Assembly (NCBI GenBank): GCA_963801475.1
Contig: CAWDEX010000001.1
Coordinates: forward strand, 186,001-250,000
From: DAOMFB01 sp963801475
GTDB lineage: Bacteria; Acidobacteriota; Thermoanaerobaculia; UBA5066
DNA length: 64,000 bases
Direction of reading: 5' to 3'
Positions 25,442-33,524 of this stretch are shown in pieces. Both the position numbers and the translations under genes were made by a program. Under the pieces are notes generated by a model. It did no database searches. It saw nothing but the letters and a program-made list of their open reading frames with translations, and was not told the DNA's origin. The stretch's first letter is position 1. Every line of letters begins with the position of its first letter.

Positions 25442-26476
25442 GTGCCTTCCAACGTCATCCTGTTTCCCTTCACCGAGTACTGGTGGGTCTACGGGCTCTT
25501 CCTGATCGTGGTTCTCGCCATGCTCGCGATCGACCTCGGCGTCTTCCACCGGAAGGCGCACGCGGTCTCCTTCCGCGAGGCCGCGGCCTGGAGCGTCGTC
25601 TGGGTGGCCCACGCGCTCGCCGTGGGCGTGGCCCTCTGGAAGTACGCCGGATGGCGCTTTCCGCAGGTGCCGCGCCTCACCTCCCTTCCGGGCTTCGTCC
25701 CGGAGGCGGCAGCCTGGCAGACGTTCCTCGAGTATCTGACGGGCTACGTCGTCGAGAAGTCGCTCTCGGTCGACAACGTCTTCATCTTCGTCGTCGTCTT
25801 CGGGTTTTTCGCGATCCCGGCCGAGCTGCAGCACCGGGTCCTCTTCTGGGGAATCCTCGGCGCCCTGGTCTTCCGCGCGATCTTCATCGCCCTCGGGGCC
25901 GCCCTGATGCAGTTTCACTGGGTTATCTGGCTCTTCGGGGGCTTCCTCGTCCTGACGGGATTGAAGATTCTCGTCGCCCCGGACAAGCCGATCGACCCCG
26001 GGCGGAATCCCGTCATCCGGCTCGTGAAGAGCGTCATCCCGGTGACGCACGAGCTGAAGGGACCGTCCTTCTTCGTCCGCGAGGCCGGGCGGCTCTCCGC
26101 GACGCCGCTCTTTCTCGCCCTCGTTTTCATCGAGGTGACCGACATCATCTTCGCGATCGACTCCGTGCCGGCCATCTTCGCCATCACGGACGAACCGCTC
26201 ATCGTCTTCACGTCGAACATCTGCGCCATCCTCGGCTTGCGCGCGATGTTCTTCATGCTGGCCGGAGCGGTCGGCAAGTTCCATCTCCTGAAGTACGGGC
26301 TCGGCACGGTCCTCGTCTTCGTCGGCCTGAAGATGGCGTGGCTGAATGACGCCTTCGGCGGGAAGTTCCCCGTGACCTGGTCGCTCGGCATCATCGCCGT
26401 CCTGATCGGCGGGGCGATCGCCGCGTCGCTTTTATTTCCCCGGAAGGCGGCCGCAGGCTCTACTGCGGGAGGATGA
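25442..26476 (+). CDS. TerC/Alx family membrane protein
   Basis: A 344-residue protein of about nine membrane helices. The family signatures are plain: AIDLGVFHRKAHAVSFREA, TGYVVEKSLSVDNVFIFVVVF, HRVLFWGILGALVFRAIFI, and LVFIEVTDIIFAIDSVPAIFA with the conserved Asp residues proposed to bind metal. TerC/Alx proteins are linked to metal (Mn2+) efflux and metalation of exported proteins. GTG 25442 begins the conserved N-terminus (FPFTEYWWVYGLF). The 3' end overlaps the convergent OmpA-like gene by 17 bp. Confidence 0.92.
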   Translation: MPSNVILFPFTEYWWVYGLFLIVVLAMLAIDLGVFHRKAHAVSFREAAAWSVVWVAHALAVGVALWKYAGWRFPQVPRLTSLPGFVPEAAAWQTFLEYLTGYVVEKSLSVDNVFIFVVVFGFFAIPAELQHRVLFWGILGALVFRAIFIALGAALMQFHWVIWLFGGFLVLTGLKILVAPDKPIDPGRNPVIRLVKSVIPVTHELKGPSFFVREAGRLSATPLFLALVFIEVTDIIFAIDSVPAIFAITDEPLIVFTSNICAILGLRAMFFMLAGAVGKFHLLKYGLGTVLVFVGLKMAWLNDAFGGKFPVTWSLGIIAVLIGGAIAASLLFPRKAAAGSTAGG

Positions 26477-27137
26477 CCTCGGTCCGGCGGTTCAGAGCCC
26501 GCCCCTCGGGCGTGTCGTTTCCGGCGACCTCGAATTCCTTTCCGAAGCCGCGGGTCTTCAGCCGGGTCGGCTCCACGCCGCGCGAGGCGAGGTAGCCGGC
26601 GACCGCCTCGGCGCGCTTCAGAGAGAGCCGCTCGTTCAACTCGTCGCCCCCGGTCGAGTCGGTGAAGCCGCAGACCCAGGCCGATACCTGCGGAAAGTAC
26701 TGGCTCAGGATTTCGGCCTGCTTGTCGAGGACGGGAAAGGCCGCGTCCTTGAGCTCCGACTGTCCCGAGTCGAAGGAGACCTTCTCGGCGTACTCGAAGA
26801 CGAGGATGCGCGTCAGCCCCAGGCGTTTCGCGACGGGAGACGTCTCGTCCTTCCCGAGACGGAAGAGGACCTGGGCCTTCCCGGGCGAGAGGATCCGCAC
26901 GCGCTTCTCGACGGTCTCGAGCTCTCCCTTGACGGCCACGAGAGCGGCGAGATCGGCGTAGGTGTCGATCTCGACGAGACGCGGCGCGGTGCCGACGGGC
27001 TTCCCGCGGAAGCGGATCTCGGCGTCTGCAGGCTCCGAGGTCACGTCGACAGCCATCCTGAGAGCGACCTTCTTCTCCACGCAGGAGACGCTCGTCGCTG
27101 CCAGGAGCACTGCGAGGAGGAGCCGCCCCCGCCTCAT
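26460..27137 (-). CDS. OmpA-family lipoprotein with N-terminal PEGA-like region
   Basis: A 225-residue protein. A signal peptide ends at a Cys (LLAATSVSC), a slightly atypical lipobox. Residues about 30-95 resemble a PEGA-type beta domain (SEPADAEIRFRGKPVGTAP). Residues about 115-225 are an OmpA_C peptidoglycan-binding domain (VSFDSGQSELKD, CGFTDSTGGDELNERLSLKRA, ALNRRTEVIL). It probably links the outer membrane to the cell wall. It is transcribed from its own -10 element and is convergent with terC. Confidence 0.88.
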   Translation of the reverse strand: MRRGRLLLAVLLAATSVSCVEKKVALRMAVDVTSEPADAEIRFRGKPVGTAPRLVEIDTYADLAALVAVKGELETVEKRVRILSPGKAQVLFRLGKDETSPVAKRLGLTRILVFEYAEKVSFDSGQSELKDAAFPVLDKQAEILSQYFPQVSAWVCGFTDSTGGDELNERLSLKRAEAVAGYLASRGVEPTRLKTRGFGKEFEVAGNDTPEGRALNRRTEVILPQ

Positions 27138-27144
27138 GTGGAGA

Positions 27145-27150
27145 AGTATA
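27145..27150 (-). promoter_or_regulatory. -10 box (TATACT), likely leaderless start
   Basis: TATACT on the minus strand ends 7 nt before ATG 27137 with no ribosome binding site between. It is the best -10 match of the leaderless set in this window. Confidence 0.55.
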
Positions 27151-27180
27151 GAAGCGTCCGGACGAGAGGGGTACCGTTCG

Positions 27181-28707
27181 TCAGAACCGGACGGAGGCGG
27201 CGAAGCGTCCCTCGACGGGCTTGCCGTCCGCGGCGATCGCCGGCTTGTAGCGCGCCCGCCTCGCGGCGGCGAGGACGATCTCGTCGCACGCCGGGACGCC
27301 CGACGGGGAGATCACCTTCGCGTTCGCGAGCGAGCCGTCCTCGGCCACGACGAGGGACAGGCCGACGGTCGTTCCCACGCAAACCGCCGCAAGCTCCCTC
27401 GGAAGTATCGGGGTTGGTGGCTCCTCGAAGTCCGGCGGATACTTCGCGCGACGCGGCTCGGGCGGTGACGTCCGGACGGCGGCCGGGGACGGGCGGCGGG
27501 GGACGGCCGCTGCTGCGCTCCGGGGCGCCAGAGGCGACGCCGTGGGGGTCGGGACAGAAGCCGTCGGGCTCAGCCGAAGGCGGCCCTCCGGCGCTGTCGG
27601 CGCCTCCGGGGAGGCCATCGGCGCCGGCGGGGCCGACCTGAAGAGGAAGGCGGCGCCCGCCACGAGGACGACGAGGGCGGCGAATCCAGCTACCCGGAAC
27701 CGGAGAGAGCGGACGGGGCCGGGAACGTCGGCAGGATTCGGTGCCGGAACCGGGACAAGCGCCGACACCGGGCGGACCGTCGCGGGCTGCGGAACCGCGT
27801 CCGTCACCACCGGGAGGATTCCCGTCCCTTCGCCGGCGCCCACCGCCTCCTCGGCGGGGTAGGCCCGCGCGAGAAACGCTTCGAGGTCCGCCTTCATCTC
27901 CCGGGCCGACGGATAACGGGCCTCGCGGTCGCGCGCCAGCGACCGCATGACGATCTGCTCGAGGGCGGGGTCGATGCCCGGAAGGCGGCGCGAGAGGGGC
28001 TCTGCGTCTTCGGTGAGCCGGCGGACGACGGTGGCCACGGCCTCCTGCGAATCGAACGGGACGGCGTTGGTCAGAATCTCGTAGAGGGTGATCCCCAGGC
28101 TGTAGAGGTCGCTCCGGCCGTCGAGGCTCTCGCCCCGGAGCTGCTCCGGCGACAGGTAGCCGGGCGAGCCGAGGACGAAACCCGTCCGGGTCGTCGCGAG
28201 GGAGTCGCTCACCTTGGCGATGCCGAAGTCGGTCAGAACGGGCCTCCCGGCGGCGTCCAGGAGGATGTTCCCCGGCTTGATGTCGCGGTGGACGACGCCG
28301 CGGGAGTGGGCGTAGTCGAGCGCGTCGAGAACGGGGACGGCGATCCGGGCGGCCGTCTCCTCGTGGAGGCGGCCGTGACGCTCGAGCCGGACGGCCAGGC
28401 TCGGGCCGTCGACGAACTGCATCGAGTACCAGAGGAGTCCCCCCGCGTTCCCGAAGTCGTGGATCCGGATGATCGCCGGGTGCTCGAGCGAGGCGACGAC
28501 GCGCGCCTCCTGCACGAACCGCTTCGTGAAGTCGGACTCGGCCGAGCGCGACTCGTCCAGGACCTTGAGCGCCTCGAGGCGTTCGAGGTTCCGGTTCCGG
28601 ACCTGGTAGACCGACGCGAAGCCGCCCTTTCCGAGCAGGCCGAGGATCTCGTAGCGCTCGCCGAGGAGCTCCCCGAGGAGCCGGCCCCGTTCGTCGACCG
28701 GTTTCAC
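27181..28707 (-). CDS. Membrane Ser/Thr protein kinase fused to a TonB C-terminal domain
   Basis: A 508-residue protein. Residues 15-280 are a Hanks-type kinase with all key residues: glycine loop GKGGFASV (26-33), Lys48, HRDIKPGN with Asp142, DFGIAK with Asp160, and the SPEQL variant of APE. One membrane helix spans about 339-356. A Pro/Ala-rich stretch follows, then residues ~431-508 match a TonB C-terminal domain (VCVGTTVGLSLVVAEDGSL, VLAAARRARYKPAIA). The kinase would be cytoplasmic and the TonB domain periplasmic. GTG 28707 overlaps the preceding stop as GTGA, so it is coupled to the DUF2238 gene. Confidence 0.9.
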   Translation of the reverse strand: MKPVDERGRLLGELLGERYEILGLLGKGGFASVYQVRNRNLERLEALKVLDESRSAESDFTKRFVQEARVVASLEHPAIIRIHDFGNAGGLLWYSMQFVDGPSLAVRLERHGRLHEETAARIAVPVLDALDYAHSRGVVHRDIKPGNILLDAAGRPVLTDFGIAKVSDSLATTRTGFVLGSPGYLSPEQLRGESLDGRSDLYSLGITLYEILTNAVPFDSQEAVATVVRRLTEDAEPLSRRLPGIDPALEQIVMRSLARDREARYPSAREMKADLEAFLARAYPAEEAVGAGEGTGILPVVTDAVPQPATVRPVSALVPVPAPNPADVPGPVRSLRFRVAGFAALVVLVAGAAFLFRSAPPAPMASPEAPTAPEGRLRLSPTASVPTPTASPLAPRSAAAAVPRRPSPAAVRTSPPEPRRAKYPPDFEEPPTPILPRELAAVCVGTTVGLSLVVAEDGSLANAKVISPSGVPACDEIVLAAARRARYKPAIAADGKPVEGRFAASVRF

Positions 28708-29351
28708 GGCGGCATCCTATCGAAGCCGGGCGGCCGGGGCGCGCCCGCCGACGTCAGCGCGCGATCGTGGGCGCGGGAGAGAAGAAGCTGCGCGGCGAGA
28801 GCCCCGAGGAGGCAGAGAAACATGTCCCACTGCGTGTCCCACGGGTCGCCCTGCGTTCCGAGGAAGGCGTCGGCCGCCGAGCCGGTCGCCACCGCCGTTC
28901 CCCACTCGAAAAGCTCGTAAAGGGCGCTGAACGAAAGGCAGAGGGCCGTCACGATCGTGAAGAGCCAGCCGCCGGGGCGGAGCGGCGTCCTCCTGAGGAG
29001 GATCTCGCGGGCGAGGATCGCCGGTACGAACCCCTGCGCGAGGTGGCCGATCCGGTCGTAGTGGTTCCGCGCGAGGTGAAACGTCTCCTTCATCCAGAAG
29101 CCGAGCGGCACCTCGGCGTAGGTCCAGTGGCCGCCCACCATGAGGATTACGGCGTGCAGGAGAAGAAGACGGTAGAGAAGCGGCGTCAGCGGAAGACGGC
29201 CGTGCGTCGCGACGAGAACCGGTCCACCGATCAGGACCGGCAGCACTTCCAGCAGCCAGGTGAACCGGTCCTTCGGACCGATCCCGGACCAGACGAGGAC
29301 GCCCAGCGCGAGAAGCAGGAGGACGAAGGGCTCCCGGGTGCGGGCTCTCAT
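28704..29351 (-). CDS. DUF2238 / YjdF-like membrane protein
   Basis: A 215-residue protein with about six membrane helices. Recognisable family features are the acidic/aromatic RNHYDRIGHLAQGFVPAI and the region ALYELFEWGTAVATG followed by QGDPWDTQWDMFLCLLGAL, conserved in DUF2238 proteins. The function of the family is unknown. Its stop overlaps the kinase start (GTGA), so they form an operon with this gene first. Confidence 0.85.
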   Translation of the reverse strand: MRARTREPFVLLLLALGVLVWSGIGPKDRFTWLLEVLPVLIGGPVLVATHGRLPLTPLLYRLLLLHAVILMVGGHWTYAEVPLGFWMKETFHLARNHYDRIGHLAQGFVPAILAREILLRRTPLRPGGWLFTIVTALCLSFSALYELFEWGTAVATGSAADAFLGTQGDPWDTQWDMFLCLLGALAAQLLLSRAHDRALTSAGAPRPPGFDRMPP

Positions 29352-29412
29352 GGGCTCGCCGCCGAGTCTATTCGCGGCCGCGAGTTTCGCGGCCCGTCAG
29401 CCGGAAACCATG

Positions 29413-30006
29413 TCAACGGGGCGGATCGACAGCCGCGGGCGAGAGGCTCCGTGACGAGGAGCTCCCCCAGTCACATCCCAGAGGGACGCACTTGCTCACC
29501 GTCACGCCGACGGCGATGCCCACAGCGATGGCAACTCCCGCGCCGACCACCCACCCCGTCGGGAACTTCTTGACGATGACGCGGGCCGCCGCCGTCTCGC
29601 CCGCCGCGAGCTTGAACGTGTCGTCCGTCGTCCCGGCCGATGTGTCGCCGGGGACGCCGGGCGTGGGTCCCCACGTCGCGACGAGCCGGTACTTGCCGGG
29701 CTCGAGGCCGGTCACGTTCCAGGCGTTCCCCGTTCCTTCGCCCACGGGCGTGTCGGACGAATTCGACAAGAGGAAGAGCTTCCAGCTCACCTCGCGCGGG
29801 CTCTTCTGGTCGTTCCTGGCGGCAGATCCGGTGTCGTAGAGCCGCGCTTCGAGGGCGCCCGTCTTCGACACGACGTCGGCCTCGGCCGGCGGGGCGGTGC
29901 GCTCCACGCCGACGGAGACGCAGCCGTCGAGAGCGAAGGGGGCGAGCGCGGCGAAGAGAAATCGCGCGGTCAGGCGATTCAGGCCTTTCCGTTCGCTTGT
30001 GTTCAT
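29413..30006 (-). CDS. Putative lipoprotein with C-terminal membrane segment
   Basis: A 197-residue protein with no recognised family. It has a signal peptide ending ALDGC (lipoprotein-like Cys). A beta-rich middle follows (ALEARLYDTG, WNVTGLEPGKYRLVATWGP), similar in feel to a prealbumin or Ig-like fold where a hydrophobic core residue pattern ends in KYRL. A hydrophobic helix (WVVGAGVAIAVGIAVGVTV) lies near the C-terminus. ATG 30006 follows AGGAGG. Probably exported; role unknown. Confidence 0.7.
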   Translation of the reverse strand: MNTSERKGLNRLTARFLFAALAPFALDGCVSVGVERTAPPAEADVVSKTGALEARLYDTGSAARNDQKSPREVSWKLFLLSNSSDTPVGEGTGNAWNVTGLEPGKYRLVATWGPTPGVPGDTSAGTTDDTFKLAAGETAAARVIVKKFPTGWVVGAGVAIAVGIAVGVTVSKCVPLGCDWGSSSSRSLSPAAVDPPR

Positions 30007-30208
30007 GGGAGACCTCCTGTCGGTTCCTCGTTCGATCTCCTCCCGGGGACACGCAACGGCCGCGCCGCAGACACTCGAGGCCGGCCCGGAGGAGCCGCCG
30101 ACGCGTATCTCGTCCGGGTGGAGGGGCTTCCGGCGAACGGGCGCAGGGCTCCGCCCACACGCCCGACGGCCTAGGGCCTATCCGGGAGGTGAGGGTCTAT
30201 CCGGCCGG

Positions 30209-30598
30209 CTAGGAGCGGCGTCTGGCCTGCCGCGCCAGGGCGGCGACGCGCTTCTCGGCAGCGGGCGGGAAGACGACCGCGAGGGCGTGCTCGTCCCCGT
30301 CCTTCCAGTCGTTCACGGCCTCCGAGAGGATGGAGAGGTAGGTCAGGAGGTCCTTCCCCGGGAGGGGCGGGAGGTCCTCGTGGACGAGGGCCACCGTCTT
30401 CTTCTCGATCCACGAAAGGTCCCGGAGGCACTCCTCGAGCGCGTCCCAGTTCGCGCCGAAGTAGTCGGGGAGGGCGAGCTCCGGGACGAGGGCGCGGAAG
30501 AGCGCCGTCTTGCCGTCGATGCCGGAGGGGATGCGCGCCACGTGCGCGCCGCGCGGGACCGGACCGCCGAAGCGGAAGACACTGGCGTCGAAGCTCAT
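30209..30598 (-). CDS. Barstar family ribonuclease inhibitor
   Basis: A 129-residue cytoplasmic protein with the barstar core: GIDGKTALFRALVPELALP, then DYFGANWDALEECLRDLSW, which in barstar forms the helix-loop that plugs the RNase active site. Its ATG overlaps the stop of the RNase gene upstream (ATGA), so toxin and inhibitor are made together. It is longer than B. amyloliquefaciens barstar (about 90 residues). Confidence 0.9.
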   Translation of the reverse strand: MSFDASVFRFGGPVPRGAHVARIPSGIDGKTALFRALVPELALPDYFGANWDALEECLRDLSWIEKKTVALVHEDLPPLPGKDLLTYLSILSEAVNDWKDGDEHALAVVFPPAAEKRVAALARQARRRS

Positions 30599-31026
30599 CT
30601 CTTCCTCTCGTTCAGGGGGATGAACGTCCCGTAGTGGTCGGGGGTATAGAAGGCCTCTCCATCGCGGCCGAAGATGACCCGCTGCGGGCCGGGACCCTTC
30701 TCGCCCGGCGTCGGGACGACGTACTCGCGGTACCAGTTCTTCGGCTTCTCCGGAAGGAGCCGCTCGCGGTTTCCGAAGACGGAGCCGTCGTTGCGGTGCG
30801 GGTACTTCTCGCCGCGCGCGATCCGATCAAGCGTCGGAGAGAGGTCCATCGTCCCGGAAAAGACGACCTTCCCGTACGAGACGACCCGGACGTCGGGCAC
30901 GCTCCGCGCGGGCTCGGTGAAGGGGCTCTTCCTCCCTTTCCCGGCCGCCGGCGCCGGAAGGAGCGCGGCGATCGCGACGAAGAGGACCGCCCGGGAGAGA
31001 ATCCGCACGGATCGATTCTCCCCCAT
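30595..31026 (-). CDS. Secreted barnase-type guanyl-specific ribonuclease
   Basis: A 143-residue protein with a signal peptide (SRAVLFVAIAALLPAPAAG). The C-terminal part aligns with barnase: the general base Glu in NWYREYVV, the Arg in PQRVIFGRDG and the acid His in YTPDHYGTFIPLN. A second active-site Arg of barnase (Arg83) has no obvious counterpart. The enzyme should cut single-stranded RNA after G. Signal peptide and adjacent inhibitor imply export, with the barstar protecting the cytoplasm. GTG/ATG ambiguity at the N-terminus is minor. Confidence 0.9.
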   Translation of the reverse strand: MGENRSVRILSRAVLFVAIAALLPAPAAGKGRKSPFTEPARSVPDVRVVSYGKVVFSGTMDLSPTLDRIARGEKYPHRNDGSVFGNRERLLPEKPKNWYREYVVPTPGEKGPGPQRVIFGRDGEAFYTPDHYGTFIPLNERKR

Positions 31027-31102
31027 CTCCCCCGAGCGTCTGATGCATCGGGAGGAGGAACTCTCCGGGCTCCTGCGCCTGAGAATCGGACCGGAGGTCC
31101 CG

Positions 31103-32446
31103 ATGGACTACCCGATCTGGAATGTCGCGGTCGGCGGGGGCGTCCTGATCGGCGTCATTGCCGTTCTCCACGTCGTCGTTTCGCACTTCGCCGTGGGGGG
31201 CGGGATTGTCATGGCGCTGGCCGAGACGCGGCTCGCGAAGCGACCGGACCCGGCGCTCCGGGCGCTGCTCAAGCGCTCGTCGCTGATGCTCATTCTCGTC
31301 TCGACCGTCTTCGGCGCCATCTCCGGAGTCGCCATCTGGTTCGTCATCGGTCTCGTCCACCCGGCGGCCACCTCCGCCCTCATCCACACGTTCGTGTGGG
31401 GCTGGGCGATCGAATGGGCCTTCTTCCTCCTGGAGGTCGTGACGGCGCTCGCCTGGTACGCCACGTGGGACCGCGTCCGGCCGCGGACGCACCGGCTCCT
31501 GATCGTCCTCTACGCCGTCGCGGCGTACATGTCTCTCGTCGTCATCCAGGGAATCCTCGCCTTCATGCTGACTCCCGGGCGGTGGCTCGAAACGCGCGGC
31601 TTCTGGGACGGTTTCCTGAACCCGACGTATCTCCCCGGGATCCTCTTCCGGACCGGGGCCTGCCTTCTCCTGGCGGGCGCCTACATGACGCTGGCCGCCC
31701 TGCGTGAGAGGGACCGGGAGGCGCGCCTCCGCCTCGTCCGGTACCTCGCCGGCTTCGAGATCGCCGGCGTTCTCCTCGCTGTGGCCGGCCTCTTCGCCTG
31801 GTCGGGCGTCCTGCCGGACGGCGTGAAGGCTGTCTTCCTCGGAGCCAAGCCTCTCGTGGCCGCGGTCGCAACCGGGTGGCGCCACCTCGCCTTCACCGTG
31901 GCCACGTCGGCGCTCCTCGCGCTCCTCGCGCTCCTCGTTCCGCGGGCGGTCCGGTGGCCGGTCGCGGTCCTCGCCCTCCTCGCCGCTTTCGGCGTCCTCG
32001 GCGGGTACGAGCGGGTGCGGGAAGGGGCACGCAAGCCTTTCGTCGTGAGGGACTACATGTTTTCGAACGGAATCCTCGTCTCCGAAGTCGAGGCGCTCAA
32101 CCGGAACGGAATCCTCTCGAAGGCGAAGTGGGCGGCGCACGACGCGGAGCCGACGCCGGTCTCCCGCGGGCGCGCCGTCTTCCGGGCCGAGTGCGCCTCC
32201 TGCCACACGCTGGACGGCTACCTCGGGATCAAGAAGCGGACCGCGGCCGCCGACGCCGACTTCCTGAAGCTCTTCCTGACCTCGCTGCGCGACGACGGGG
32301 CGAAGTGGACGGCGCGGCCCCCGCAGAAGGCGGACTTTCCCTACATGTCCCCCTTCGTCGGGACCGACGAGGAACTGGACGCTCTCGTGGCCTATCTCGA
32401 CTCGCTGAAGGCGCCCGTCGGGGCGGAGGTGAAGCGTGGGAACTGA
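31103..32446 (+). CDS. Cytochrome bd-like membrane subunit with C-terminal c-type heme domain
   Basis: A 447-residue protein. About nine membrane helices fill residues 1-320, with His residues in VLHVVVSHFAVGGG, in GLVHPAATSALIHTF and near WAIEWAFFLLEV that could ligate hemes or bind quinol, recalling CydA-type subunits. The C-terminal ~110 residues carry a single CxxCH (FRAECASCHTLDGY) and a distal Met (YMSPFVG), a monoheme cytochrome c. ATG 31103 is chosen for the Shine-Dalgarno CGGAGG and because it begins the first helix. The gene overlaps the next by 11 bp. It is probably a quinol-oxidising or electron-transfer complex; exact partner unknown. Confidence 0.75.
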   Translation: MDYPIWNVAVGGGVLIGVIAVLHVVVSHFAVGGGIVMALAETRLAKRPDPALRALLKRSSLMLILVSTVFGAISGVAIWFVIGLVHPAATSALIHTFVWGWAIEWAFFLLEVVTALAWYATWDRVRPRTHRLLIVLYAVAAYMSLVVIQGILAFMLTPGRWLETRGFWDGFLNPTYLPGILFRTGACLLLAGAYMTLAALRERDREARLRLVRYLAGFEIAGVLLAVAGLFAWSGVLPDGVKAVFLGAKPLVAAVATGWRHLAFTVATSALLALLALLVPRAVRWPVAVLALLAAFGVLGGYERVREGARKPFVVRDYMFSNGILVSEVEALNRNGILSKAKWAAHDAEPTPVSRGRAVFRAECASCHTLDGYLGIKKRTAAADADFLKLFLTSLRDDGAKWTARPPQKADFPYMSPFVGTDEELDALVAYLDSLKAPVGAEVKRGN

Positions 32447-33524
32447 CCTCGTTCCGGCCCTCGACCCGGCCCCGATTCCCGGCCCTCCCGGCCTGCTGGT
32501 GGTTCTTTGGGTCGTGACGTTCTTCCTTCACCTTCTCTTCGTGAACGCCGCGCTCGGCGGCGCGATCTTCTCGGCGATCCTTCCCGCGGCCCTGAAGCCG
32601 GCGGCACGGCGGCCGGCCGCGCTCTTCCTCGCCGAGGTCTCTTCCTGGGCGATCTCGCTGGCGGTCACCTTCGCGATCGCGCCGCTCCTTTTCCTTCAGA
32701 CCCTCTACGGCCGCTTCTTCTACACGGCGACGGTCTTCGTCGCGCCCGTCTGGCTCGCGTTGCTCGTCCTCCTCATGGCCGCGTACTACCTGAACTGGGC
32801 CGCGAAGTTCCGGCTCAAGGCGGGGAAGAGCGCCGGTCTTCCGATCGCGCTCTCCGCCGTCCTCTTCGTCGCCGTCGCGGCGATCCAGGTGGCGGTCTAC
32901 CTGATCCAGGTCCAGCCGGCTCTCTGGCCCGCCTACGCGGCGCGACCCTCGCTCGTCCTCTTCGACCCGGCGTACCTCCCGCGGCTGCTTCACTTCGTTC
33001 TCGCCGCCGTCTCGATGGCGGCGATCCTCCCGGCCGCGTTTCCCCGTGCGGGCGAGCCGGGACCCGGCGAGGCGGCGCGCTTCGGCCTTTTCGTGGCCCT
33101 CGTCGCAACCGGGGCGCAGTTCGCGGTCGGCCTCTGGCTTCTCGGCGTTCTGCCGTCCGGCGTTCTCAGGGGGTTGATGACGGGCGGCGCGGCGAAGCTC
33201 GCTCCGCTCGCGGCCGGGGTCCTCGTCGGCGTCGCCCTTCTCGGCCTTCTCGTCCGCGCCGTCGCCGCGCCCGGAAACGTCCGACTCGCGCGGGTCGCCC
33301 TCGCCCATCTCGTGGCAGCCGCGGCCTTCATGGTCGTCACGCGCCACCAGCTTCGAGACCTGTACCTGGCTGCGGCCCGCGCGAACGAGCGGCTCGTCGT
33401 GGCGACGCAGTGGAACGTCCTGGCGCTCTTCCTGGCGGTCTTCGTCCTCTGCGCGGGGCTCACGGTCTGGGCCCTCGTTCGCGCCGCGAATGACCGGCCG
33501 GGACCGGGGGAGACAGCGGCCTAA
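32436..33524 (+). CDS. Polytopic membrane partner of the bd-like/c-heme subunit
   Basis: A 362-residue protein of about nine membrane helices, starting at GTG 32436 behind GGCGGAGG and overlapping the previous gene. N-terminal sequence (LLVVLWVVTFFLHLLFVNAALGG when read across the first helix) resembles the N-terminus of the upstream subunit in placing a His in the first helix followed by a small-residue GG turn. Other His residues occur in LPRLLHFVLAAVSM, ALAHLVAAAAF and TRHQLRDLYL. It likely forms a heterodimer with the upstream protein. No family name is recognised with confidence. Confidence 0.7.
   Translation: MGTDLVPALDPAPIPGPPGLLVVLWVVTFFLHLLFVNAALGGAIFSAILPAALKPAARRPAALFLAEVSSWAISLAVTFAIAPLLFLQTLYGRFFYTATVFVAPVWLALLVLLMAAYYLNWAAKFRLKAGKSAGLPIALSAVLFVAVAAIQVAVYLIQVQPALWPAYAARPSLVLFDPAYLPRLLHFVLAAVSMAAILPAAFPRAGEPGPGEAARFGLFVALVATGAQFAVGLWLLGVLPSGVLRGLMTGGAAKLAPLAAGVLVGVALLGLLVRAVAAPGNVRLARVALAHLVAAAAFMVVTRHQLRDLYLAAARANERLVVATQWNVLALFLAVFVLCAGLTVWALVRAANDRPGPGETAA

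Noticed and set aside
30007..30208. Gap between the lipoprotein and barstar genes as a hidden gene or RNA
   Set aside because: No frame with a plausible start and composition, and no structured RNA motif, could be supported.
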